A stretch of 64,000 nt of DNA from UBA6522 sp963664945 (GTDB lineage Bacteria; Pseudomonadota; Gammaproteobacteria; Steroidobacterales; Rariloculaceae): the NCBI GenBank assembly GCA_963664945.1, contig OY761822.1, forward strand, positions 5,834,827 through 5,898,826. The letters are read 5' to 3'. Positions 16,963 through 25,065 of the stretch are shown here, piece after piece. The position numbers and the translations under genes were made by a program. How positions within the stretch are numbered: the stretch's first letter is position 1; each line of letters opens with the position of its first letter. The notes below the pieces were generated by a model. That model saw only the letters and a list, made by a program, of their open reading frames with translations, made no database searches and was not told the DNA's origin.

Positions 16963-17327
16963 CTACCGCAGCCCCGCGAGCACTTCGCGAAAGCTGTCAA
17001 GCCCAGCTTCCAGGTTCTCGATGATCTGCTCCGCGAGTTCGTCCGGTTCGGGCAGGTTGTCCAAGTCGACCATGCTCTTGTCCTTGAGCCAGAAGACATC
17101 GAGGCTGGTCTTGTCGCGGGCCGTCAGTTCCTCGTAGCCGTAGCTTCGCCAACGGCCCCCGGGCGCATGCTGTTCGTCCCAGGTGGCCTTGCGCCGGTGG
17201 CGGTTGCGCGGGTTGTAACACTCGATGAATTCCGACAGGTGCTCGTAACGCATCGGCTTCTTCTTGAGCGTGTGGTGATGGTGGTGCAGAAACTCCAGAC
17301 TTTGGAGACGATGGGGGCGGTGTTCAT
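16963..17327 (-). pseudogene. hsdM: hsdM (type I DNA methyltransferase) with internal deletion
   Basis: The start (ATG at 17327) encodes 'MNTAPIVSKVWSFCT', the beginning of type I HsdM. After 15 codons the sequence jumps, out of frame, to the HsdM C-terminus: 'HHTLKKKPMRYEHLSEFI', 'ARDKTSLDVFWLKDKSM', 'LAEQIIENLEAGLDSFREVL'. The whole methyltransferase core (SAM motif and NPPF) is missing, roughly 380 codons. The junction lies in a CACC-rich stretch near 17280, which suggests a microhomology deletion. A reading frame from 17346 keeps the C-terminal part open. ATGA overlap with the upstream AlbA_2 gene is still present. Confidence 0.85.
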
Positions 17328-18141
17328 GCCGAGTGGTCTCCTTCACCGATCTCTTGGGCCAATGCCTCTCCGGCTGCGGTGCGGCGATAACTCTGCTTGC
17401 GACTTCTCGGCTTGCCCGGGAGGGTCATTTCGATCAAGCCAGCTTTGAGGGCGGGACCGAGGTACACCGCGACGAAATGCGGCCGGCGGCTGATGCCTAG
17501 CATCTCTTGTAACTGCGGACGGTTCATTTCCCCCCTGAGAACCGAAATCAGGCGCTCAACATGCTCGGTCTCATGTTCGGTCTCATGTTCGGTCGCCGCT
17601 GGCGTTACCCGCTCATGCACCGGCAACCGCACCAGAAACCAGGTGCGGTCCTCGTCGCTCTCGAAGACCGGACCGGGGGACCCATTCTGCCGCATGGCCC
17701 GGTAAATCTTCGGAACCCCTGTCGAGCGGCCCTCGGCCAGATCAAGTTCCTTGAGAAATTCTCCGACCCGCCGATTGCGATAGCGGCGGCTGACGGCCTG
17801 TCCGCTGACGATCCGTCGATCTCGTACGCCGCCGTGAGCGGATGGTAGTAAGGCCGTATCGCGGAGTGGCCGGGATTCAATAGCTCCTTCTGTATCGCGT
17901 CGATGGCATCCCGACGAATGCCCTTGGGCGTAAGCACCGGGCGTCCATCGCGCGCTTCGACCCCCAACACCACGTAACCGCCACCGAGATTGTGAAAGTC
18001 GTTGGCGAACGCGCAGATGGTGTGCAACACGGCTTTCGGGTTCCAGCCCATCTTATCATAGTCGGTCAGACCAGCCTGAATCGCGGCAAAGTAATCAAGT
18101 GCCTTTGCCCCGTGGATTGCGACTCGCCGATCGGCCGCCAT
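17324..18141 (-). pseudogene. AlbA_2-type ATP-binding gene with internal deletion
   Basis: The N-terminal ~85 codons read as an AlbA_2 (Schlafen-type) domain ('ICAFANDFHNLGGGYVVLGV'). Near 17805 the frame shifts into the C-terminal part of the same family ('SRRYRNRRVGEFLKELDLAE', 'GRSTGVPKIYRAMRQNGSP', 'FESDEDRTWFLVRLPVHE'). The middle of the protein, including the HATPase domain, is missing. Genes of this family often stand before hsdM in type I restriction operons, as here. Like hsdM next to it, this gene keeps both ends and has lost its centre. Confidence 0.8.
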
Positions 18142-18439
18142 CCGAAGTGCAGGTTTGATACCGATCGGCGATCACGGCAGGCCGGTTGAGCTTGGCCGAA
18201 ATGCGCCGCGATTCGGCAATGGCGAACAGTGGGACGGCGTTCACCGTGACATTGTAATCGGCATGCGGGCAACCCCTGGGAAAACGGCGCCGGCGCCGGG
18301 AACGCTCAACGCGACGGGCGGCTTCACCTGCGGTGGTCGGTGCCGGACCCGACAAGGATGTAGGCAGAGGCCCGATTGACCGCTGCCTGGCGTGCGGAGA
18401 CGCGGGCAGGGGCGCAGACCGGGCCGCGTGCTCTTGGCA
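18142..18439. other. Intergenic stretch between AlbA_2 remnant and PIN gene
   Basis: A minus-strand frame (18095-18355) contains protein-like text ('AVPLFAIAESRRISAKLNRP') that I cannot assign and that could be the remnant of another gene. No promoter or repeat stands out. Confidence 0.25.
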
Positions 18440-18892
18440 TCAGTCGTCATAGCCGGGGAGGACGAGCCGTGCGCCGCCTGTCGGCAAGCCGAGCGAGCGT
18501 CCCGCCGCGATCATCGGCTTGTCCAGCGTGTGGATCGCGTCCGCCCCGCGATTTTTCGCAATGGCCAGGTGCAGCGCGTCGCCGCCCCTCAAGCCGGTGT
18601 CGAACCGGCCGAGCCACCGCCTGGCCCGATCGAAGTCACCGCGATTCGGCAGAAGCGCGACGAAGGATTCGGGGAGCATCGCTTCGAACCGCGATCCGGC
18701 CCGTCGCGCCGATGCGGGGTCGAGATTGCCTGTTCGAACCGCGCGGGCCAGCAGCGAGGCGCATTCCACCCGGGTCCAGTCGCTGACCGCCAGCGTCTCG
18801 CCCGCCAGTTCCTCGAAGAACGCGGCAACCGGCTCGCTTGTGGCCTCGGGCAGGACCAGGGGAACGAGAAAACTGGTATCGAAATAGCGCAT
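18440..18892 (-). CDS. PIN-domain RNase toxin (VapC-like)
   Basis: The 150-aa protein has the four acidic PIN positions: Asp5 in 'MRYFDTSFLVPL', Glu in 'DWTRVECASLLARA', Asp in 'LRGGDALHLAIA' and Asp in 'IHTLDKPM'. VapC-like toxins are Mg-dependent RNases that often cut initiator tRNA or rRNA. The antitoxin gene lies 18 bp upstream on the same strand. The pair sits between the remnants of hsdM/AlbA_2 and hsdR. Confidence 0.88.
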   Translation of the reverse strand: MRYFDTSFLVPLVLPEATSEPVAAFFEELAGETLAVSDWTRVECASLLARAVRTGNLDPASARRAGSRFEAMLPESFVALLPNRGDFDRARRWLGRFDTGLRGGDALHLAIAKNRGADAIHTLDKPMIAAGRSLGLPTGGARLVLPGYDD

Positions 18893-18910
18893 TGGACGTG
18901 GCGGGTGGCT

Positions 18911-19150
18911 TCACAGCCCCTCGTCGCGCATCTCGCGCAGCAGTTCGGCGGCGGGACGGCGCAACCGGGGCATGCCCGCCCGGAACCCGGCCAGATCCTG
19001 TAGCGGAAGCGGTTTTCTGGGGGCGAGGGCGGGCGACAGGTGCGCGACGGCCTTGCCGCGGCGGGTGATCAGAATGTCCTGGCCCGCCTCGACCTTGTCC
19101 AGCAATTCGCTGAGGCGGGCCTTCGCCTGAGCCAGATTGACCGTGACCAT
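18911..19150 (-). CDS. Phd/YefM-family antitoxin
   Basis: The 79-aa protein starts with the Phd signature ('VNLAQAKARLSELLDKVEAG', then 'ILITRRGKAVAHLSP') and ends in a basic/acidic toxin-binding tail ('ELLREMRDEGL'). It should bind the operator and neutralise the PIN toxin encoded just downstream. A Phd antitoxin with a VapC-type toxin is a common combination. Confidence 0.88.
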   Translation of the reverse strand: MVTVNLAQAKARLSELLDKVEAGQDILITRRGKAVAHLSPALAPRKPLPLQDLAGFRAGMPRLRRPAAELLREMRDEGL

Positions 19151-19374
19151 GGCAACCTCGTATGGTCATGAACTTGGTCACATGATAGTGGCATTTGGCC
19201 GGACTGGCCACGGGACGGCGTCGGGTCAGGGTCGACGGTTGGTATTTCCGGGCGAGAAGTGGCCCTTATGAACTGCTTCGGAAGCCCACGCCATCGGACC
19301 GGGCATCCAGACCGGGATCGGCTTGTAGCCCTTGAAGAATTGCGCCGACGGGGGCATGCACCGGATCGTCGGAG

Positions 19375-19617
19375 GTCTTCTCGGAGTTCCTCTCCAACAG
19401 AAGCCTGACCACGCCGCAGATCCGTTTCATCGAAATGGTGATCGACCAGCTCACGGCACGCGGTGTCATGGAGCCATCCGCGCTCTACGAGGCGCCGTTC
19501 AGCAGCGTGCATGCCGGCGGTCCCGAAGCGTTGTTCGCCGGAAAGAGCAACGTGATCGAGGGGATCTTCGAGAAGTTGAAAGCTCTTCACCCCGAACCGC
19601 TGGCCGAGGCAGGCTGA
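19375..19617 (+). pseudogene. hsdR: C-terminal fragment of hsdR (type I restriction subunit R)
   Basis: The last 80 codons of a type I HsdR remain: 'VFSEFLSNRSLTTPQIRFIE', 'VIDQLTARGVMEPSALYEAP', 'GGPEALFAGKSNVIEGIFE', ending in TGA at 19617. This is the EcoEI-type R C-terminal domain; the nuclease and helicase domains are absent. It is on the opposite strand from the hsdM remnant, so an inversion or a separate system is implied. No start is present and upstream similarity fades around 19340 with a possible frameshift. Confidence 0.78.
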
Positions 19618-19761
19618 GAGAACCGGGCCATGGGGTCGCCGAGACACTATAATGACTGGCGGTGCGCCGAAGCATCGAACAATTGCGCTTGAGCGCGTCG
19701 AGGTTGCGCAACCTGCGTTCGACGTTGAAGTCGTAGGTGTCGTTGCTCACCGTACTTCGTT

Positions 19762-21131
19762 AGGTTTGGGACTTATATACATAGGTTGACAGCTCATGCC
19801 GCCCTCCGTTCGCATACATGTTGACGGTTCTTCGGAGTGGCCAGCGCCAACGCTCCTCGCCGTCCAGCCGCGCCTGTCGCCGACGCCATGATATTCAACG
19901 CGGCATTCACGTCCGCGTTGCCCTTGTGCCCGCAATGGACACACTCGAATTCCGATTGAGACCTGCGGCTCGCCGGATCGGCCGTGCCGCAGCGCCTGCA
20001 CGTCTGGCTGGTGTACATGGGCGGAACAGCCTCCACGCGCGCCGCCTTGTACTCGAGCATCCGTCGCAGTTGCGACCAGCCGGTGTTCAGGATTTCCCGG
20101 TTGAGCCCCGCTTTCTGCCCGACGTTGCGGCCCGGATGCTCCGCCGAGCCCCTGGCCGAACGGGTCATGGCCTTCGTCTTCAGGTCCTCGGTGGCCAGCA
20201 GCCCGGCGGTGCCGGCGAGAATCCGGCTCGTCTCGTGGTGCCAGCGATGGCGTACCGTGGCGATTCGCCGTTGCGTGCGGGCGAGGCGGTGGCGCGCCCG
20301 ATTGCGGCGGTTGGAGCCTTTCCTGCGCCTCGCCACCATGCGCTGATAGCGGCGCTTGCGCGCTTGCAATCTCACCATATCCGGCATGTGAAGCAGGTCG
20401 CCGGTGGACGCCGCCACCTGCCCGCAATTCATGTCCACGCCGAGGGCGAGCCCGTTGTCCGGTCGGGCCACCGCGGATACCTTGTAGACCACCACGCAGT
20501 ACCACTTTCCGTTCACGCGCTTGACCGTCGCCTTGACCGGCGGGTACTCGGAGTACGGATTGCCGCCCCGGCGAGACAGCCTGACCCGTCCCACCTTCGG
20601 CACGCTCAACACATCGTCTCGCATGCGCACATTCTGCGGAAGGGTGAAGCTGTCGTCGCCGCGCCGTGCCTTGAACCGGGGGAACCCGCCGCCGGCGAAC
20701 GCGCGTGTCCACGCCTCCGCCTGGTACTTCAGCGCGTACCGAACGGGCGCGTACGGCAACCGTCGCAGCCACGGCGTCTCGCGCCGAAGCGCGGTGAACC
20801 GCACGCCCATGGACTGAAAGCTCACCGACGGCCGGGAAGGCTTGTCAAATACAAGCCCCGCGTCGAACAGTGCCTTGCGGAGCTTGTAGGTCGCGTGGTC
20901 CCGCCGATTGCGGGCGAGGAAATGGTTCCAGACGTACCGGCAGGCGCCGGCGATTTGGACGAGCTTGCGATGCCTGGCCCGCGTTCCGGGATGAAGCCGA
21001 TACGTGACGGCCCGGAATTCGGTGGCATCGCTCATGCGGAGGATGCTACGTTCCTCCCGCAGGCATTGGAACGCTCAAATGTGGTCATTTCGGCCACTTT
21101 GTCAACCTATGTTTATGAGCCCCTTAGGTTT
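19762..21131. mobile_element. tnpB-only IS200/IS605-type element (ends defined by inverted repeats)
   Basis: The segment contains one gene, tnpB, on the minus strand and no tnpA, as in IS1341-type elements. Its ends carry imperfect inverted repeats of about 30 bp (19762-19791 and 21100-21131). The shared inner core is ACATAGGTTGACA next to a GGGRCTYATA-like block. IS605 relatives usually have subterminal hairpins rather than terminal inverted repeats, so the ends are my inference from symmetry. It sits between the hsdR tail and an AlbA_2 gene. Confidence 0.6.
19794..21035 (-). CDS. tnpB: TnpB, RNA-guided nuclease of an IS605-type element
   Basis: The 413-aa protein has the full TnpB plan: N-terminal helix-turn-helix ('RLHPGTRARHRKLVQIAGAC'), a wedge/REC region, and a split RuvC domain with Asp201 ('ALGVDMNCG'), Glu283 ('ATEDLKTKAM') and Asp375 ('GNADVNAALNI'). 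A zinc ribbon carries CxxC pairs at 346/349 and 365/368. All catalytic residues are kept, so the nuclease may be active. TnpB uses an omega-RNA from the element's right end, here expected around 19762-19900 on the minus strand. No transposase tnpA is beside it. Confidence 0.92.
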   Translation of the reverse strand: MSDATEFRAVTYRLHPGTRARHRKLVQIAGACRYVWNHFLARNRRDHATYKLRKALFDAGLVFDKPSRPSVSFQSMGVRFTALRRETPWLRRLPYAPVRYALKYQAEAWTRAFAGGGFPRFKARRGDDSFTLPQNVRMRDDVLSVPKVGRVRLSRRGGNPYSEYPPVKATVKRVNGKWYCVVVYKVSAVARPDNGLALGVDMNCGQVAASTGDLLHMPDMVRLQARKRRYQRMVARRRKGSNRRNRARHRLARTQRRIATVRHRWHHETSRILAGTAGLLATEDLKTKAMTRSARGSAEHPGRNVGQKAGLNREILNTGWSQLRRMLEYKAARVEAVPPMYTSQTCRRCGTADPASRRSQSEFECVHCGHKGNADVNAALNIMASATGAAGRRGALALATPKNRQHVCERRAA

Positions 21132-21256
21132 CACCTCCGTTCGACGAAGCATTTTTCAACTTATTGATTTCATGGGCAATTCACAAAACTTGACTCAACT
21201 ATGAACATTAGGCCCGCTCAAGGAGTCCAATGTTTGGTTACCGAACGTGGGATTAA

Positions 21257-22447
21257 ATGGTGGACTGGCCGCGCATAAGACGGCTCATCGACGAAGGCGA
21301 GAGTTCCCGCACGGAATTCAAGCGCGGTCTGGGAGACTTGGCTGCGGTCGGCCGGGCGATTTGCGCGCTTGCCAATACCGAGGGGGGGTTCCTCATCCTG
21401 GGGGTTGATCGCTCCGAGGAAATCGTTGGCGTCAAGGAGGACGCCGAGAGCGTACAGGAACGCTTGACGTCGTTTCTTCAGACCGGTTGCAGCGCCCCGG
21501 TACACGCCCGCATCGCACGCCATGGCGGGTCGGTAGGTTGGGTGCATTGGGTGGAAGTCCCGCGGCAACGAGGATTCGAGCCCTTGCGCTACAATGGCCG
21601 TGTCTGGATTCGCCGTGGGCGCAGCAGCGTCGAACCGTCGGCCTCGGAACTGCAGGAACTCTACAACGCATTCGGGTACGTACTTACCGAAGAGCGCGCG
21701 ATTCTCGGAGCGCCAGCCACGCACATCGATCTCGACGCCTTTCGAGCATATCTGAGGCGCCTCGGATTCGACACGGCCGACGATCCCCAGCCAGACGCCG
21801 AGGACGACCTTCGGAATCGAGATGTGCTGGTCGAGATCGGGGGCGAGTTGCACGCGACGCTCTACGGCGTACTGGCGTTCGGGAGAGATCCCCAACGCTA
21901 TTCGCGCACCCGCAATTTCCGCGTTGAGTGCGTGGCTTATTCGGGCGAGGATCGGGCGTCCGAGGTGCTGCAGGTCGCCAGTGCCGCAGGTCGTATCGAT
22001 GAACAGGTCGAAAGGGCCACGGGGTGGTTTATGGGCCTCGGCCGTTTCGAGTCGTACCGGAATCTGGTTCGCGAAGACCGGCACATGCTGCCCCGGCGGG
22101 CCATTCGGGAGGCGTTGGCGAATGCGGTGACGCATCGCGACTACGCCATCACGGGATCGAAGGTGCTGCTGGAAGTGTTCGACCGTCATGTGGACGTGAC
22201 CAGTCCGGGCACGTTGCCCAATTCCATGACGGTGGAACGCGTCCGCGCCGGCGCGAATCCCAGGTCCAGGAACGAGGCTCTCGCCCACTTCATGACCGCG
22301 ATGGGGTACATGGAACAGCGCGGCCGAGGCTGGCTGATCATGCGCGGCGAGATGCGTGAATTCAACGGCACGGAGCCGGACTTGATGCAGGACGTTCGCA
22401 ACAAATTCGTTCGCGTGAGCTTCCGGCTCGGAGCTTACGTGGGTTAG
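21257..22447 (+). CDS. AlbA_2/HATPase ATP-binding protein, intact
   Basis: The 396-aa protein starts with an AlbA_2 domain ('SSRTEFKRGLGDLAAVGRAI', 'CALANTEGGFLILGVD') and ends with a HATPase_c_4 region ('REALANAVTHRDYAITGSKV', 'MGYMEQRGRGWLIMRGEM'). Family members are putative transcriptional regulators or DNA/RNA-binding ATPases common in defence islands. It is the same family as the deleted gene at 17324-18141 but complete, and lies on the other side of the tnpB element. Function not known. Confidence 0.8.
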   Translation: MVDWPRIRRLIDEGESSRTEFKRGLGDLAAVGRAICALANTEGGFLILGVDRSEEIVGVKEDAESVQERLTSFLQTGCSAPVHARIARHGGSVGWVHWVEVPRQRGFEPLRYNGRVWIRRGRSSVEPSASELQELYNAFGYVLTEERAILGAPATHIDLDAFRAYLRRLGFDTADDPQPDAEDDLRNRDVLVEIGGELHATLYGVLAFGRDPQRYSRTRNFRVECVAYSGEDRASEVLQVASAAGRIDEQVERATGWFMGLGRFESYRNLVREDRHMLPRRAIREALANAVTHRDYAITGSKVLLEVFDRHVDVTSPGTLPNSMTVERVRAGANPRSRNEALAHFMTAMGYMEQRGRGWLIMRGEMREFNGTEPDLMQDVRNKFVRVSFRLGAYVG

Positions 22448-22647
22448 AGGCCGAACTTGTGACGGAGACCCCCCACCTTCTCCAGAACCACGCGATCACG
22501 GAATCCAGGCAGCGTTTGCGCGGCGTCGTCGACCTGACCGGCGACGAGCTTCACTTTGAAGGCGCGCCATGCGCCGGATCGGTTTTCCACCACCATGTCC
22601 ACTTCAAGGCCGGTGTTGTCCCGATAGTGGTGGACGGACGCATCCAG
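22444..22647 (-). pseudogene. C-terminal fragment of an AAA/DUF4143 ATP-binding protein
   Basis: The last 67 codons look like the DUF4143 C-terminus of AAA_14 ATPases ('VHHYRDNTGLEVDMVVENRS', 'FKVKLVAGQVDDAAQTLPGF', 'RDRVVLEKVGG'). In intact homologues this nuclease-like Asp/Lys segment is preceded by some 300 residues, absent here. It overlaps the 3' end of the AlbA_2 gene by 4 bp in opposite orientation. Between it and avtA (22648-22798) there are only short GGCCATTTGCAA repeats. Confidence 0.65.
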
Positions 22648-22798
22648 GAACTGGGCTGCAATCGGCCATTTGCAACGATTACAACCGGGGTTTTGCAATG
22701 ATGGCAACCGGCCATTTGCAATATTGGAAACCCTGACGCCGGAAACCCTGGTGGAAACCCCGGTTGACTCCGCGTTGTCCAAGGGGTAGAAGCCCCGC

Positions 22799-24112
22799 AT
22801 GACCGCGAAACTGTCAAAATTCGGTGAACGCTTCTCCCGGGAGACCGGGACGGCCCAGTTGATGAACGACCTGGGACGGGCGATCGCCGAGGACCCCACG
22901 GCGCTCCTGCTCGGAGGGGGCAATCCCGGGGCGGTTCCGGAAATGGTGGAGCTGTTCCAGCGGCGCCTGCATGAAATCGGCGACAGTCCCGACGAGATTC
23001 AGCGCATGATGGGCAACTATGCGCATCCCAAGGGTGAACTCCGCTTCCGCAAGTCCCTGGCCGCGTTGCTTGCGCGCAAGTACGGTTGGCCGCTGACCGC
23101 CGACAACATTGCGTTGACATCCGGTAGCCAGAGCGGCTTTTTCCAGCTCTTCAACATGCTGGCCGGCGAGTTTGCCGATGGCGGTCGCAAGCGCATTCTG
23201 TTGCCGATGACACCGGAGTACGCCGGCTACAACGACATCGGCCTGATCGACGATCTGTACGTCGCCCACCGGCCGGAGATCGAGGAACGCCCCGGGGGAT
23301 TCTTCAAGTACCGGGTGAATTTCGATTCGCTGCGAATAGAAGACGACATCGCCGCAATCTGCGTATCCCGTCCCACGAATCCGACCGGCAACATCATCAC
23401 CGACGGCGAAATGCGCCAACTCGACGCGATGGCCAGGGCGGCGGGTGTCCCGTTCATCATCGACAATGCCTACGGTGTGCCGTTCCCGCGAATCATCTAC
23501 TCGCCAGCCACTCCGTTGTGGAACGAGAACGTCATCCTCTGCAAGAGCCTGTCGAAGCTGGGGCTGCCGGGAATACGCACCGGCATCGTCATCGCCAGGG
23601 AAGACGTCATCGAGGCGTTGGGGAACATGACGGCCGTCCAGAGCCTGACGATCCCGAGTACGGGGGCGGTTTTCATACAGCCGTGGGTTGAAAGCGGCGA
23701 GATCGAAGACATCAGCCGGGAAGTGATTCAGTCGTTCTACCAGCGCAAGATGGAGTTCGCCTGCGACGTGGTCCGGCGCGAGTTCGAGGGCGTGCCTTGC
23801 AAGATTCATTCCCCGGAGGGAGCCTTCTTCCTTTGGCTGTGGTTTCCGGGCCTGCCCATCACAAGCGAGGAGCTCTACCGCCGGCTTAAGATCAGGAACG
23901 TGCTGGTGATGTCGGGTCACCGCTTCTTTCCCGGCTTGAAGGAGCCGTGGCGCCATGTCGACGAGTGTCTTCGCCTGTCCTACGCCCAGGAGGACCGGGT
24001 CGTGGAGGAGGGCATGCGCATCATTGCCGATGAGGTGCGCGGGCTTTATTCCGGGAGGGCCGAGGTGGTCGGAACGGAATCCGTCGAGGCGGGCGGCAGG
24101 ATTGCTGTTTGA
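22799..24112 (+). CDS. avtA: Valine--pyruvate aminotransferase AvtA
   Basis: The 437-aa class I/II aminotransferase has the AvtA hallmark N-terminus ('LGGGNPGAVPEMVELFQRRL'), the substrate/PLP regions 'SGSQSGFFQLFNMLAG' and 'VSRPTNPTGNIITDGEM', the active-site lysine in 'LCKSLSKLGLPGIRTG', and 'CLRLSYAQEDRVVEEG'. AvtA makes valine from 2-oxoisovalerate with alanine (or valine to pyruvate in reverse). Length fits the family (about 415-440). The start at 22799 has only a weak ribosome site. Confidence 0.93.
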   Translation: MTAKLSKFGERFSRETGTAQLMNDLGRAIAEDPTALLLGGGNPGAVPEMVELFQRRLHEIGDSPDEIQRMMGNYAHPKGELRFRKSLAALLARKYGWPLTADNIALTSGSQSGFFQLFNMLAGEFADGGRKRILLPMTPEYAGYNDIGLIDDLYVAHRPEIEERPGGFFKYRVNFDSLRIEDDIAAICVSRPTNPTGNIITDGEMRQLDAMARAAGVPFIIDNAYGVPFPRIIYSPATPLWNENVILCKSLSKLGLPGIRTGIVIAREDVIEALGNMTAVQSLTIPSTGAVFIQPWVESGEIEDISREVIQSFYQRKMEFACDVVRREFEGVPCKIHSPEGAFFLWLWFPGLPITSEELYRRLKIRNVLVMSGHRFFPGLKEPWRHVDECLRLSYAQEDRVVEEGMRIIADEVRGLYSGRAEVVGTESVEAGGRIAV

Positions 24113-24164
24113 GCGCCCGGATAGCGCTGCTTGAGTGCTCGGGTAGCTGAGTGCCCGGATAGCG
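24111..24164. repeat. Three tandem 16-bp repeats
   Basis: Copies at 24111-24126, 24133-24148 and 24149-24164 follow GAGYGCYCGGRTAGCK. The first copy overlaps the last base pairs of avtA. The following bases (24165-24190) loosely resemble part of the 93-bp repeat (GTAACTCAT..GATTG). The rest of the 236-bp gap up to 24348 shows no gene. Confidence 0.5.
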
Positions 24165-24348
24165 ACGTGTAACTCATCGATTGCGCACTGCGTGCTCTCC
24201 CAGGCAGGCGCGACATTGTAAAATACCGGGCAGGCGGGTTTGCTTGTCCGTCTGTTACGCTGTTCGGCGGTGGCAGGATTCGCGGCTATTGCGGCCGGCG
24301 TTTCAACCTTCGACAGCGGGTTTCGGCACGAGGACTGGAAGGAATCGC

Positions 24349-25065
24349 ATGTGGACCGAGGTTCGGGGCTTACGCGAGGAGATTGATTACGGCACGCCGC
24401 CGCGCGACGGCGAACCCGTGTCGCTCACCGTCGACGGGGTCGGGGTGACCGTTCCCGAAGACAGCTCCGTCATGCTCGCGGCAGCCGAGGCCGGGTGCCC
24501 GATACCGAAACTCTGCGCAACCGACACGCTCGAATCCTTCGGCAGTTGCCGCGTGTGTCTGGTCGAGGTCGAGGGACAGCGCGGCTATCCGGCAAGCTGC
24601 ACCACCCTGGTCGCGCCGGACATGGTCGTCACGACGCAGTCGAAAAGGCTGACGAAGCTGCGCAGGAATGTCATGGAGCTGTACCTGTCCGATTTTCCAA
24701 AGTCGGAAATTCCGGACGGCTGGAGCGAGTTTCATGAGACATTGGAGGCGATCGGCCTGAAGGGCCACCGCTACGGCGAGGGCCAGAACCATTTCGATCT
24801 GCGCGTCGATGACTCCAATCCCTACTTCCTGTTCGATCCCGCGAAATGCATCGTCTGCAGCCGTTGCGTCAGGGCCTGCGAGGAAATCCAGGGCACCTTC
24901 GCCCTGACGATCCAGGCGCGCGGCTTCGAATCGAAGGTTGCGGCGAGCCAGGACGAACCCTTCATGGAGTCCGAGTGCGTCAGTTGCGGCGCCTGCGTCC
25001 AGGCTTGCCCCAGTCACGCGCTCGTCGAAAAGAGCCTGTTTCCCGGAGGATACGAACGTGCCTAA
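24349..25065 (+). CDS. Split N-terminal Fe-S module of NAD-type formate dehydrogenase alpha subunit
   Basis: The 238-aa protein carries a [2Fe-2S] plant-ferredoxin-like domain ('CPIPKLCATDTL', 'SCRVCLVEVEGQRGYPASC') and two [4Fe-4S] motifs ('CIVCSRCVRACEE', 'CVSCGACVQACP'). In FdsA-type formate dehydrogenases and NuoG this is the first ~240 residues of one long polypeptide. Here a separate gene ends in TAA at 25065, 8 bp inside the next one. I chose ATG 24349 because it follows GGAAGGAA and starts at the natural domain edge. It likely wires the molybdenum site of the next protein to its acceptor. Confidence 0.85.
   Translation: MWTEVRGLREEIDYGTPPRDGEPVSLTVDGVGVTVPEDSSVMLAAAEAGCPIPKLCATDTLESFGSCRVCLVEVEGQRGYPASCTTLVAPDMVVTTQSKRLTKLRRNVMELYLSDFPKSEIPDGWSEFHETLEAIGLKGHRYGEGQNHFDLRVDDSNPYFLFDPAKCIVCSRCVRACEEIQGTFALTIQARGFESKVAASQDEPFMESECVSCGACVQACPSHALVEKSLFPGGYERA

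Noticed and set aside
19499..19750. Minus-strand frame starting 'SNDTYDFNVERRLRNLDALK' next to the tnpB element
   Set aside because: The first 30 residues look protein-like, but the rest is antisense to the hsdR tail and no family is recognised.
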